DNA from: Ichthyophis bannanicus
Lineage: Eukaryota; Chordata; Amphibia; Gymnophiona; Ichthyophiidae
Length of the DNA stretch: 64,000 bases
Assembly: GCA_033557465.1 (NCBI GenBank)
Contig: CM066033.1
Coordinates: 711,685,637 to 711,749,636, forward strand
Direction: 5' to 3'
Numbering within the stretch: position 1 is the stretch's first letter; each line of letters begins with the position of its first letter. The notes beneath the pieces were generated by a model. That model was given only the letters and a program-made list of their open reading frames with translations, had not been told where the DNA came from and made no database searches. Positions 32,510 through 42,544 of this stretch are shown in pieces. Both the position numbers and the translations under genes were made by a program.

Positions 32510-32693
32510 AGGCAAGATGGCACCCTTAGGCGGGAAGGGGTCCACACGTGTGTGGTACATGTCCCAAAGGCTTTCTTTGAAAGTTGGGGAGAGGTGGTTA
32601 TGCGGGCTCTGTCAGCACCAACGTCACCCATATGTGAGGACGGATTACTGCTGTCTCCGGAGAACACCTATTACACAAATTAGTAACTATGCT
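32510..32693 (-). repeat. DIRS-C1 right inverted terminal repeat
   Basis: Inverse of 3001-3175, sharing its private GACAGAGCCC and ATGTACCA variants. It ends TTAGTAACTATGCT at 32693. Confidence 0.82.
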
Positions 32694-32959
32694 TATTTTC
32701 CCACCCATCCCTTAACTTATAATCTGTTTCCCCAGTTAAGAATGAAATTTGTCATTACAGCATATTTTAATAAGCAAGTGATTTAATGCTTAAAAGATTA
32801 TTAGCAGTTCAGTGGGAAACACACACAAAATATTAGCAGATAATATGCCAAAACAATTTTAGTCTATGTATCCATGCTCTCTTAGCAACTCTAAAATTTA
32901 AAAAAACTAATCAATACAAAGATGCAGATAGCAGTTGAACAGTGATATGAGGGCTATCC

Positions 32960-33378
32960 AGTCTTTTTTTAACATTGAGTCTCACATATATGATATTCCT
33001 TTTGGTTGGTGAAAGGTCATATGTGTGTACTCAGTGCAAAAGAGCTGCTTGTGCTCAGAGGAGGAGTCCACTCTCTGGAGGCTAGAGTAGCAGACTTAAA
33101 GGATCTGAGGCAGACAGAGAGGTGCAGGGACATAGTGAGAAGTACTGCCTCCAGTCTGGCTGCCTCTATTCTGCCTCGAAGGAGAGGGATCACCTGGCAG
33201 GAAGTGATCCTATAGCCAGGATCTACCCTCCAGGGAATACATTATCCTCTTGCATTGAAAATGTGTTTCTAGGGATTTCTGCCCAGGAATTGGTGATTTG
33301 ATTATTAGGCATGTAGATAGCTGGGTAACTGGTGGGCATGAGAATTGCTTGGTCACTTGCTTGAGTGGTGTGAAGGCA
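32960..33378 (+). pseudogene. CR1-I ORF1 fragment
   Basis: Decayed plus-strand copy of the CR1 ORF1. It keeps VKGHMCVLSAKELLVLRGGVHS and [16 protein letters not shown] (coiled coil) and, further on, IIRHVDSWVTGGHENCLVTC next to the esterase Ser block. The frame is interrupted between these parts. It ends at 33378 where hAT-like sequence (CAGGGCCGGACC) starts. The 266 bases before it (32694-32959) are AT-rich and show nothing recognisable. Confidence 0.72.
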
Positions 33379-33744
33379 GGGCCGGACCATCCATTGTGTG
33401 AGAATGTTGTTCGCACAGGGCCCCCTTCCAACAATATCTCGCATTTTTGGCACCAGCAGGTCGGCTTTAGAGGGAGATAGAGAGGCTCTGGCTCACCTCT
33501 GACAGCCACCTAAGTGAAGAGTGCCTTTTTTCTTCACTTCGACAGCTGTGTTGTAGTATAGGCTGCTAGCGCACCAGGTCAAAGGGAACTTCCTGTTTCC
33601 CGGCACTCAGCGTACCAGCAGCCCATACTACAACACAGCTGCCGAAGTGAAGAAAAAAGGTACTCTTCACTTTGGTGCTGTCAGAGGTGAGCCGGGGCCT
33701 TTCAGGCTCCCTCTAAGCCTGTCTGACAGCCATGGGACTCTTGG
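33379..33744. mobile_element. Probable MITE with a long hairpin
   Basis: Starts CAGGGCCGGACCATCC, a common hAT-type terminus, and contains a long imperfect palindrome with arms 33487-33573 and 33610-33697 around a loop of about 36 bases. I cannot find a matching right terminus, so the boundaries and class are uncertain. No coding signal. Confidence 0.45.
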
Positions 33745-34007
33745 GGGGGGGGGGGCCTAGGACTGGAAATAGCTGATGGAGAGAGGGACTTGGACTGGAA
33801 ATGGGCTAAGTGGTGAGGGGGGCTTGGAGCTGAGTGATAGGGGAGAGCTAGGACTGGAAATGGGCTGATGGGGGGGCTAGGATAGGACTGGAAATGGGGT
33901 GATGGAGGTGCTAGGATAGGAGTGGAAATGGATGGGGGACTAGGACTGGAAATGGGGGGCAAGGATTGGAAATGGGCTGATGCGGGGGAAATGGGAGAAT
34001 GGGACTA
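33745..34007. repeat. G-rich minisatellite, left block
   Basis: Tandem units near 25-30 bp of the form CTAGGACTGGAAATGGGCTGATGGGG with variable G-runs. The array continues at 39317-39395 and 41009-41560, having been split by DIRS-A3 and an L1-like fragment. Confidence 0.85.
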
Positions 34008-34200
34008 ATCTCCAGGAACAAGCAGGAATGAGTCTTCACATATGGGTATGTCGGTACCGACGAAGCCTGTGCGGGAACGCTCCCCAGCGTCCAATCAGAA
34101 AGCTTTTGGGGGCATCCCTCAGCGCCTGCTTGCTGCCTTCCCGCCTTTCCAACTGTCTCTCCTCAGTTTTCGTTTTTCCACGGAGCCGGCAGGATGTCTT
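34008..34200 (+). repeat. DIRS-A3 left inverted terminal repeat
   Basis: Pairs with 39125-39313, sharing the private blocks CAATCAGAAAGCTTTTGGG and CATCCCTCAGCGCCTGC. It contains the dyad GTCGGTACCGAC with one change. Confidence 0.88.
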
Positions 34201-34380
34201 CCTGTCACCGCAGAAAATTTTTTCTTGAAATCTTTAACTTTTTGTTTTCTTGTGGTCACGCCTGTTTCCCCGACTCCACCGGTACCGCCGGTGGTTTTTT
34301 TCTTTTCTTTTTCCTAAACTCAGGGAGTTTTTTTCCCTCAGTTTCTGTCTTAATTTTTGGGCCTGTAAGGCCTCTCCATT

Positions 34381-36370
34381 ATGGAGCCGCCTTCTCCTAA
34401 GAAGTGCCTTAACTGTGGAAATACAGTTTTCTTTTTAGACTCCAATAACTGGTGTCTAACCTGTTTGGGTCCTGACCCCTTTCCTCCAGAGCCATCAGGC
34501 TACAATTTTATGAGAAGAGATTCTCTATTTCGAGTTTCCCTCGACACAACTTTCCCTTCTAGTGTAAGGGCACCGACCATTTCTTCTCTTCAGGATCAGG
34601 TAACCCACAAACAGTCTGTTAAGACTAGCCAATCCTTGGGTGGTAAGTCTCATGCCAATCATGATGACGGCTCCGGCCTTGCCCTCAAGACCCTATTGGC
34701 TTCAAAACCCCGGCGGGAGTCTTCGGTCTCCAAAGCTTTTACAGGGGTTTCAGGTTGTTCCTGGGGCTCACCCCTCCCAGAACATACCTGAGCCATGCTC
34801 GGTGGTGGCATCCGCTTCGAGTGGTACCGATACCCCAGCATCGGCACTGGTGTTGAGCGATTCACTCCTCACAAGGGATCGTCATCTGGCGTACTCGGTA
34901 CCTTCGGGACCGATCGATACGTCCCAGATTGACTTTCCAGTATTGGCACCACCGCCGATACAACCACTGACGTCGGTACCCTCTAGACATGCATCGATAG
35001 ACTCTCTTCCTTCGATGCCGAGTCTAGAGTCGATATCTAGTCTGGAAGACTGGGTACCGACGCGTCTCGGAACTGATGCTTACCGATTCCGGATGCGCGG
35101 TACCGAGGATAATCTCCAAGGGTGTCTGGTTTTCTCGGTACCGCTTGAGCAGCCTCCGATGACTGCTTCGATATCGGTATCGCCTTCGATTCCGCCACAA
35201 CTACCGGTATCGGTATCGATGCCGGTACCTGCAGTATCATCGGGACCAGCTCCTTCCATGCTTTTTTCACTGGGATCGCTCCTTTCGATACCCAGTTTGG
35301 AGTCGATACCTGGCATGGACGATGCAGTACTGACTGTCTCAGGTCATAACCGCCAGTACCAGTATCCATCCATTAGAGATCCTTTTCTGCACCGGACAGG
35401 TACATCCTCCGGTACCCAGGCTAGTTCTTCGTGTTTAGCCTGTCCAGGGATTGTTCCCATTGGAGATCCTTCTTTTCAGAAATTTCTCCTTGACATGGCA
35501 ACATTCCTTGCTATTCCTATCCCTGGCTATGATCCTACACAAGGCTCTTCTGGGAAAAGGAAAATATAATGCTTCCTTTACATCAATCTTTACAGGATCT
35601 TCTTCTGAAAATATGGGAAACACCTTTAAGGGCTTCCCCACCTTCTACAGCAACTGCTCTTCTGTATCAGGTGCCCCCCTCTCCAGGGTTTCAAAAGACT
35701 CAACTTCCCCATCATTCCATTGTAGTGGAATCAGCAATGAGGAAGGTAAAAAGCAAGAAGAAGCATTCTTCTTTCCCGTCAGGTCGTGCATCTAGAACTC
35801 TGGATGCCTTTGGACGTCAAACCTTCCAAACATCTATGCTGGCAACAAGGATTCTCTCATATATTTTTTATATGAGTCTATCCCTTCAGGAGGTCACAGA
35901 GAAATTATCTCTTTTGACTCCTTTTCTTTCAGAGCCCAAGGCTGCAGACTATTCCTTGCTTCTTAGTCATAGCCAGAATATCTCTAGGTTTCTTTCTCGT
36001 GCTTCCTTGGACTCCTTTGAGTCTGTTAGCAGAACCTCTGCTATAGCCATAGGAGCACGACGTAGAGCCTGGTTCCAAGCTTCAAACTTGAACAGATGGG
36101 CACAACAAAGACTGGGTAATACTCCTTGTACTGGAGAAAATCTCTTCAATAAGGAGTCCTTACGTCAGGTTGCTCATTACTCCACTGACTTCCCTGTTTC
36201 TGAGGGCCATCCTTAACCTTCTCCTTCCCCAGCAGGTAAGAAATGCCCTACCAAACCTCCTTTTCCTAAAAGAAGAAGGTTTTATTCTTCTGCCCATCAT
36301 GCAGATGTTCCCAAACAAGGGAAACCTCGCCCTGGTCTGAAGAATCCAAACTCAAGCCAGGAAAATTAAC
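34381..36370 (+). pseudogene. DIRS-A3 gag (divergent subfamily)
   Basis: The ATG at 34381 starts MEPPSPKKCLNCGNTVFFLD, then NNWCLTCLGPDPFPPE, the Cys-rich gag start with different spacing and without the His of LGPDH. A linker dense in GGTACC and TATCGAT-like motifs follows (34820-35420). The core has QSLQDLLLKIWETPL, VPPSPGFQKTQLPHHSIVV, ASRTLDAFGRQTFQTSML and ASNLNRWAQQRLGNTPC, and the end is basic (PPFPKRRRFYS). Frame shifts occur near 34790 and 35565, and a stop lies at 36214-36216. Compared with the interior that follows, gag is well kept. Confidence 0.82.
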
Positions 36371-37974
36371 CCTCAATAGGGTTCCAATTAATATCTTATA
36401 ACCTACAGTTCACTTCTTCTCAGTAGAAGTTTTTTCACTGTTTTTTCATTTAAACCTCTACACTTGGATTCCTGTTTCCAGGACATCCACTTGCTCTTAG
36501 GTATGCTGAGCTGTCAGGATATTCATGTCTATGGATCACAAGGGTTTTCCTCCTCTTCCTTCCTTGAAGAGAGGTTTGCCAACAATCTCATGATAGTTTT
36601 TCTGTGCCACCATGAATTTTTCCTTCTACAGACTTACCATATGGCAAGTCTCTCCTCAGCTCCTATTTTTTCTTTACCTTCTTTTCCAGGGTTCCCCTGT
36701 AAGAGTGGTACCATACCACTGGAAGGTTTTTTTAGCCTTTCTAGTCTTTCTTTCTTTTCCAGTGTAGAGGTTTCTCTGGAGTAACCTCCCCTTTTTTCAT
36801 TTGGGCAGCTCATCAGACATGATCAGGACTTTCTCCTATTCTGTCTGTTCTCTCTGTTAAAGACAGAAAGATTCTCTCTGCTGTTCCATTCAGCAGCTGC
36901 CCATGCAGGAGTTCCAATGATTGGACTACTGGTACTTTACTACAAGTTCCAGTCTTGTATTCCACTACTTCTTGTCTAGCCTTAGTAGTGCTTCCAAGAT
37001 AGTGCTTCATCTATCTTGAATATTCCTTATAGCTTCTTTTCTGCCATCTCCAAATCCCTGGAGTTGGCAGCATACTGAAGTGGCAGCTGGTTTTCCCCAA
37101 CAGCCAGTTTTATTTCCCAATTCTCCTGCATAATGCTCTCTGCAATCCTACTGAGAAGCTTTCCACTATGGGCCCTTGCTAGAGAGCATGAGGGTTTTTT
37201 CTCTAATGACTATCCTATATGGTTGAAAAAGGCTTCCTCAGTCATCACCCATGACTGTGAGGGTTCTTTACACCCTTCTATTTCCTTTTAATAAAGGACA
37301 TAAGCCTTTCCTACGTGACAGTCTAAAGAGTTTCCAAATCCCTACAGGAAATATGCTCTTTTTCCTTGCAGATTGTCCTCATGGTATCCTAATCCTTCAT
37401 GGACAGCACATATTTAACTAAATAACGCATGATACCCCACCCCTTGTCCCTCAAGTGGGTCTACCTGCTGTTTCTTCCTATGCGTATTCTGTCCATTCAC
37501 CATGTTAGAGTTCTTCCGGACTCAGGACTTGCTGTTTACAGACTAACATTATCCTCTGTTTTCTCGCAACCATCCTGGTTATTTCACTGGATAGCATTTC
37601 TACTCCGTCTTAACCAGAGGGAATAGATTCTCTATATCTCTCAAGTAGGTTCCACCTTCTTGTTATGAGATGAATCATTCCTCTTCACATCTCTCATGTG
37701 AAGGTTCCTGTAGACATATCTCTTTCTGCTTAATTGCAGACATTTATCTTTAGACCTATATATTCATATATGTACATATGTCTATATGCATTCTTTAGAT
37801 ACATATGTCTGTCAGCCATGTGTGCATCTGCTATGTCCCCTGGATCTCGCCATAAACATATGTATATATATATACACCTATATATATCTATATATATATC
37901 TGTATATATATATACCCCTATATATATATATATATATATATATAGATATATATACACAGACATACATACACCCC

Positions 37975-38014
<40 letters not shown>

Positions 38015-38026
38015 CCTATATATATA

Positions 38027-38077
<51 letters not shown>

Positions 38078-38880
38078 GTGTTTGTGTGTGTGTGTGTATC
38101 TGTCGAGGTACTTCCTTTAGGTAGATATGTACTCACATACTTATCTCTCTAACTGTCTTTGCTCATAAAGGTATTTTTCCTTCCTATCTGTTCCAGACAG
38201 TGGGCTTCCACATATTCATACTATTTCACAGTATGTTTAGGCTATTATGCACACAACCACTGTTGTGGTACTGACAGCTCTTACCATAACCCTAGGTTCA
38301 GGTATCCCTGAAGCTCCCTATTCCTTTATCTTCCTACCTCTCGTCAGTTAGGAGAGACATGTGGGATCTTCAGTAGATCTGAGGTTTTCAATTCCTCAGA
38401 CATCGGTCCTTCCTTGGGATTATGGGTTTTTTTGTCTCCATACCCCTTCTTCCCTCAAGGACTAAGCCAGTTTTGTCCAAATCTGTCAGTTTTCCTCTTT
38501 TGCTCCTAACTATAATTAACTCTGTAGCCAAAAGAGTTTTCAGCTTTTTTCATAAAGCTTCCCACCAAAGACCTACCGTTTTTGTACTTCCCCAGTCGAA
38601 TCCTGGGGTCACCTGTCAGTTCCAGATTTTGACCTTCAACTCACTTCAGTGAGGTCACCTTGAAGATTCCTCTACTGGATCCCCAGTAGATTCCATCAGC
38701 CTCTCTACTTCCTGCAATCCAGTAGGTGAGGTCCATATTGTGATTGTTCTTTCAATATAATTCATGATGATTATCATATATTCAGGGACTCCTTGTCTGT
38801 AGTCCTATCTTAGGTCAGCTGTCTCCTACAGCTCCTCTCTTCCTCAACTCCTACCCTCCATCCTCGGGATGCCTGGGCAT
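36371..38880 (+). other. DIRS-A3 decayed interior, no intact gene
   Basis: This 2.5-kb stretch stands where siblings encode RT, RNase H, methyltransferase-like domain and recombinase. I find no frame with YLDD, TDNQVA, DIDLFAS or HxxR motifs. The DNA is T-rich with only scattered similarity to A1, and it includes a TA/CA microsatellite. All short ORFs here look accidental. Confidence 0.7.
37856..38098. repeat. (TA)n/(CA)n microsatellite
   Basis: About 240 bp of TA repeats with interspersed TATACCCC and CACACA runs. ORFs of 60-130 codons on both strands here are only repeat translations. Confidence 0.95.
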
Positions 38881-38939
38881 ATGAGGTGTAGCATGTTTCA
38901 ATCACCAGCATGCTAAGGCTCCAGGCATCTTAGCTTGGG

Positions 38940-39045
38940 AGTCCCCATATGTGAAGACTCATTCCTGCTTGTTCCTGGAGATAGCACAGTTACTTACCTG
39001 TAACAGGTGATCTCTGGGAACAGCAGGAATACGTCTTCACAACCC
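38940..39045. repeat. DIRS-A3 internal complementary region
   Basis: Same structure as in A1: complement of the left end up to GGAGATAGC, then CACAGTTACTTACCTG as complement of the right end. The junction again contains AGC (complement of GCT). Confidence 0.88.
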
Positions 39046-39124
39046 ACCCACCTACCTCCCCTAGGAGTTGTATCTCTCTATCTCTCTTTCCTTTCCTCTT
39101 TCTCTCCCTTTTTGTCTCAGCTTA

Positions 39125-39313
39125 AAACTCAACTGAGGAGAGACAGTTGGAAAGGCGGGAAGGCAGCACGCAGGCGCTGAGGGATGCTCCCAAAAGCTTT
39201 CTGATTGGACGCTGGAGAGCGTTCCCGCGTAGGCTCCGTCGGTACCGACGTACCCATATGTGAAGACTTATTCCTGCTGTTCCCAGAGATCACCTGTTAC
39301 AGGTAAGTATCTG
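39125..39313 (-). repeat. DIRS-A3 right inverted terminal repeat
   Basis: Inverse of 34008-34200, ending GTAAGTATCTGT followed by GCT at 39314-39316. Minisatellite-type sequence (AAAGGGAGCAATGCC) resumes directly after. Confidence 0.88.
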
Positions 39314-39316
39314 TGC

Positions 39317-39395
39317 TAAAGGGAGCAATGCCTGGTGGTGCTGGAACTAGAAGTGAACTGATGTTGGGGGGGAATTAGAATGGGATGGGGCTGTG
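39317..39395. repeat. Minisatellite-associated sequence, middle block
   Basis: Closely resembles 41550-41630 (GGGAGC...ATGCC.GGTGG.GCTGGAACTAGAAG). It is part of the array split by DIRS-A3 on the left and the L1-like fragment on the right. Confidence 0.7.
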
Positions 39396-41008
39396 GGGTG
39401 GAGCCTGGTTGCTGGTCAAGATGGACATGTAAGAGCTGAGCTCCGGAGGGTAATTGGCAAGAATCCTGACTTCTGCTGTCTTAAATCAAATAGTTCCTAC
39501 CTACTTGGTGGTTATTCGATTCCGGATATGTCAGGCCCCAAACCAACGCGGCTGGATTACCAAGTATCTGAAAACGCCAGCGCAACTCTCCTCACAAGAT
39601 GGCGGTCATCCGAGACTGTCCTGAGACTTTACAGGAGCTCCTGATTGAGATTCGGGCAGTCAAAGACCTGGTCAAATCAAACAGAGTCACTGCGTGCAAT
39701 GCAGGAAGATATCAATGCTTTGAGAACTTCTATGGAGGCAATTACGGCTCGTTTGGAGAAGGTGGAGGTTGATGTGGCATCACATGGAGAAAGGCTCAAG
39801 GCTGTTGATAAGCAGGCTAAGCTGATACGTTCACCACAAAGAGAGGTGGAAGACGGCAATAATTTCTCACGGAGAAACAACATGAGAATACTAGGAGTAC
39901 CTGGGGGTCAGAGGGTCCTGATATGGTGTCCTTTTTGCAGGCCATGATTCCGGGAGTGTTAAAGTTGCAGTTTGTTATGCCGTTCGAAATTGAGCACGCC
40001 AATCGAGTGCCTACTCAATCTGTGGTCGTGGCCAAGCGTCCACACCCAATCATTTTGAAAGTTCTATGTTTTCAGCAAGTAGCACAATTAATGAGTGCTG
40101 CCCGAGCACTTTCAAATTGGAATTCCAGGGACATAAACTCCTGTTCTTCCCGGACTTCACGAAGGCGACGGTGGATCGGAGAAAGAGTTTTCTGGCGCTG
40201 CGTCCACGCTTATTACAGCTACAGGCCCATTTTGGGCTGCTCTATCCTGCCCCCGCATGAGAGTCACGCTGCATAACCAGACCAAGACTTTTGATGATCC
40301 AGGGGAGTTATATGCATTTCTGGAAGGATAAGGAGGCAGCGGTGATGCGGTGAAATTCTTTTCGCAGCTTTATTTGGTGCAGTTTCATGGTGCTTAATAT
40401 CATGGCGTTTGACTGGTCTGAGGTTGCGTAGAGGAGATTTATCCACGCAGAAGCGACATTTAATCATGCAGTATTGCTATATACTGGGGCACTTATTTGT
40501 TTTCTTGGAAGGAACTCCAGCATACTTTCCTGGTCAAGATGTTTTCCTGTTCTCTCTCTCTTCTTTTGTGTTTTGTGGTGTTTGTGCTGTCTATGGTGGT
40601 TGAGAGAGTCTATGGTGGTTGAGAGAGTCTTGGGGCTTAGAGGAGTGGGATGGCCCTTAGTGAGTAGGCTGAGTATCTTAGGCCATAAACTGATTCGGTG
40701 AGGGCTGTCCTGCCTTGCAGATTTGATGGTTAGGGTTTTGAATACATTGTCTTTTCTTTTATTGTGGGAGGTGAGCAAGGCGCGAGATTTTAAGTGGCAA
40801 TAGAAGTGGGAATATAGTAGGTCTTTTTTGCCCTCCATGTCTGTCTTGTCCTGGTGGGCTCACCCGCTAATTTTGTGGGTTGTATAGTCTCCTTGGGTTT
40901 GGTTTGGTGGTTTTGGTGTTAGGCTTTCCAGAATTATGTGTTCTTATTGTGTGCAATCATGTGCAGGGGCCAGGGCTAAAGTATGTCTCCTTTTGTTGGG
41001 TTTTCTTT
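39396..41008 (+). mobile_element. L1/Tx1-like LINE 5' fragment
   Basis: An L1-like 5' part with ORF1 and the following inter-ORF spacer, lying inside the minisatellite. ORF2 is absent: the spacer after 40331 runs into minisatellite at about 41009. A LINE keeping its 5' part but not its 3' part is unusual for target-primed insertion and points to a later deletion or rearrangement. A 20-bp tandem duplication lies at about 40589-40628. Confidence 0.72.
39645..40331 (+). pseudogene. L1/Tx1-like ORF1 protein
   Basis: A coiled coil comes first (SLRAMQEDINALRTSMEAI, RLEKVEVDVASHGERLKAV), then the RRM start FSRRNNMRILGVPGG. After a frame change the RRM continues (ANRVPTQSVVVAKRPHPIIL and KVLCFQQVAQLMSAARAL), and after another come EFQGHKLLFFPDFTKATVD, RRKSFLALRPRLLQLQAHFG and a final ELYAFLEG. 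This order is the L1 ORF1 trimerising coiled coil, RRM and C-terminal domain. At least two frameshifts make it a pseudogene. Confidence 0.82.
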
Positions 41009-41560
41009 GGACTGGAAATGGGCTGAATGGGGGGAGCTAAGACTGGAAATGGGCTGATTGGAGGGGGGCTAGGACTGGAAATGGGGGGGGGGAAGCTTGG
41101 AATAGAAATAGCTGATGGGGAGGTGGGCTTGGACTGGGAAATGGGCTGAGTGGGGGGGGGTGCTTGGACTGGAAATTGGGGGGGGAGCTAGGACTGGATA
41201 TGGGCTGATGGAGGGGCTACGATTGGAAATGGGCTGTTTGGGGGCTTGGATTAGAAATGGACTGATGCAGGGGCTAGGACTCGAAATGGGCTCATAGGGG
41301 GGATTGGATTGGAAATGGGCTGAGTGGGGGGGAGCTAGGACTGGAAATAGGCTGATGGGGAGGGGGGCTTGGACTGGAAATGGGCTGATGGGGTGCTAGG
41401 ATTGGAATTGAGCTGATGGGGGTGCTAGGACTGGAAATTGGCTGAGTGTGGGGGAGCTAGGACTGGAAATGGGCTGATGGAGGGGCTAGGATAGGATTGG
41501 AAATGGGCTTATGGGGGCTAGGACTGGAAATGGGCTGATGCGGGGACTAGAAGGGAGCGG
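41009..41560. repeat. G-rich minisatellite, right block
   Basis: About 18-20 imperfect units of the GGACTGGAAATGGGCTGATGGGG type. G-runs of 5-9 bases in nearly every unit make the G strand a candidate for G-quadruplex formation. Confidence 0.9.
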
Positions 41561-42544
41561 ATGCCAGGTGGGGCTGGAACTAGAAGGGAGCTGATGTTAG
41601 GTGAGGACTAGAATGTGATGGGGCTGGGAGAGTGAAATGGAGAGGGGAAAAATATTTTGTGTGGGAGGGAAGAAATATCTACGATTGGCTGGGTATTGGG
41701 AGAATAAGTGGGGATTGAGGATGGAGGGGTAAAATTTGAATGGATGAAAATGGAATAAAGAAAGAGATGGAGGAAAGAGCAAAAGGAGAAAGATCAGTAT
41801 GTTAAAGCAGATGAGAGAGAATGAAAAGAAAACTAGAAGAGAGAAGACAGGACAAATAGACAGCAGACAATGGAGTTAGCAGAAGACATGAAGAAACCAG
41901 AAGAAAGTGACTAGAGCAATTGCAACTGATTGCACAAACAAAAGGTAGAAAAAAACTATTTTATTTTGAATTTATTAACTGCAATATGTCAGCTCTGGGA
42001 AATGTGCGTCTTTAACGTCTGCATTGTGTTTAGTACAAGAGGAAATTCATTTATAGTTTTATTTCTGCAATTTTGTTGTACATTCCAAGTTTGGCTTTTG
42101 GGGTTCCCAGTTTAATTATTGACTTCCTATTTCTAAATTGTGATCCCTTGTTTTTTGTTTGGTGATGGTCTATGTTCTGCATGTGTAACCAAGCTGAGGT
42201 ATTCTATTTATGTAGTTTCTATTTGGCAGTGCCACTTGTTCTTTTTTCCCAGTAGGAGATGTATTGGTATTCTCTGAGATGTATTGGTTTAATATTTGCA
42301 GTGTTGCCTTTTGATAGGTAGGGTATGGTGCTCTGAGTCCTGGTAGTACTGTTATGATATGGTGGGTTTGCTATGGGTTCTAAATGGGCAGTGTTTGTAG
42401 TACTTCCTAATGTGCCTGGCATTTGGCACTGGAATATAGTAATGTAGAAATCTGGTAGTCTTTCTTTATCCATACACTCATTAAGAGGCATGTTTACTAA
42501 AGGTTAGTGCATGTTAGCATTATGCAAATATTTATGCAAATGAG
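41561..42544. other. Unclassified sequence, no gene seen
   Basis: The first part (41630-41930) is purine-rich (GAGAGA, AAAGAGA). The rest is AT-rich with short duplicated phrases (GAGATGTATTGGT twice near 42255-42285). I see no ORF above background, no terminal repeats and no polymerase III boxes. Confidence 0.4.

Larger units (their letters stand above)
3001..32693 (+). mobile_element. DIRS retrotransposon C1, split into six pieces by nested insertions
   Basis: This is one DIRS-type element whose pieces are 3001-4181, 9938-10172, 14757-17033, 18713-19048, 30661-31368 and 31653-32693. Their sum is about 5.8 kb, matching the 5.6-5.7 kb of the uninterrupted relatives A1, B1 and B2. Coding order across the pieces is gag, reverse transcriptase, RNase H, methyltransferase-like domain and tyrosine recombinase, and each junction resumes at the residue expected from the relatives. 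The left and right terminal repeats share private variants, for example a GACAGAGCCC block and a GATGTACCA/CATGTACCA block, so the two ends belong together. The copy carries many stops and frameshifts and is dead. Confidence 0.85.
34008..39313 (+). mobile_element. DIRS A3: gag and termini kept, RT and recombinase not readable
   Basis: The left repeat starts ATCTCCAGGAACAAGCAGG at 34008, and the right repeat ends with TCTGTGCT at 39316. The ICR is well preserved. Gag is readable from 34381 to about 36370. Between 36371 and 38880 there is no open RT, RNase H or recombinase frame, only short patches that still resemble the siblings, such as ATGGGCCCTTGCTAGAGAGC near 37168 (RNase H) and a run near 38465-38560 (recombinase). 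The contrast between good termini plus gag and a ruined interior suggests a non-autonomous lineage. It sits in the minisatellite. Confidence 0.85.

Noticed and set aside
37730..38136. Several frames of 60-130 codons rich in Tyr and Ile
   Set aside because: They are translations of the TA/CA microsatellite.
33745..41560. Spaced repeats that could suggest a CRISPR-like array
   Set aside because: The units are imperfect, contiguous and G-rich with no unique spacers, and the context is vertebrate retroelements.
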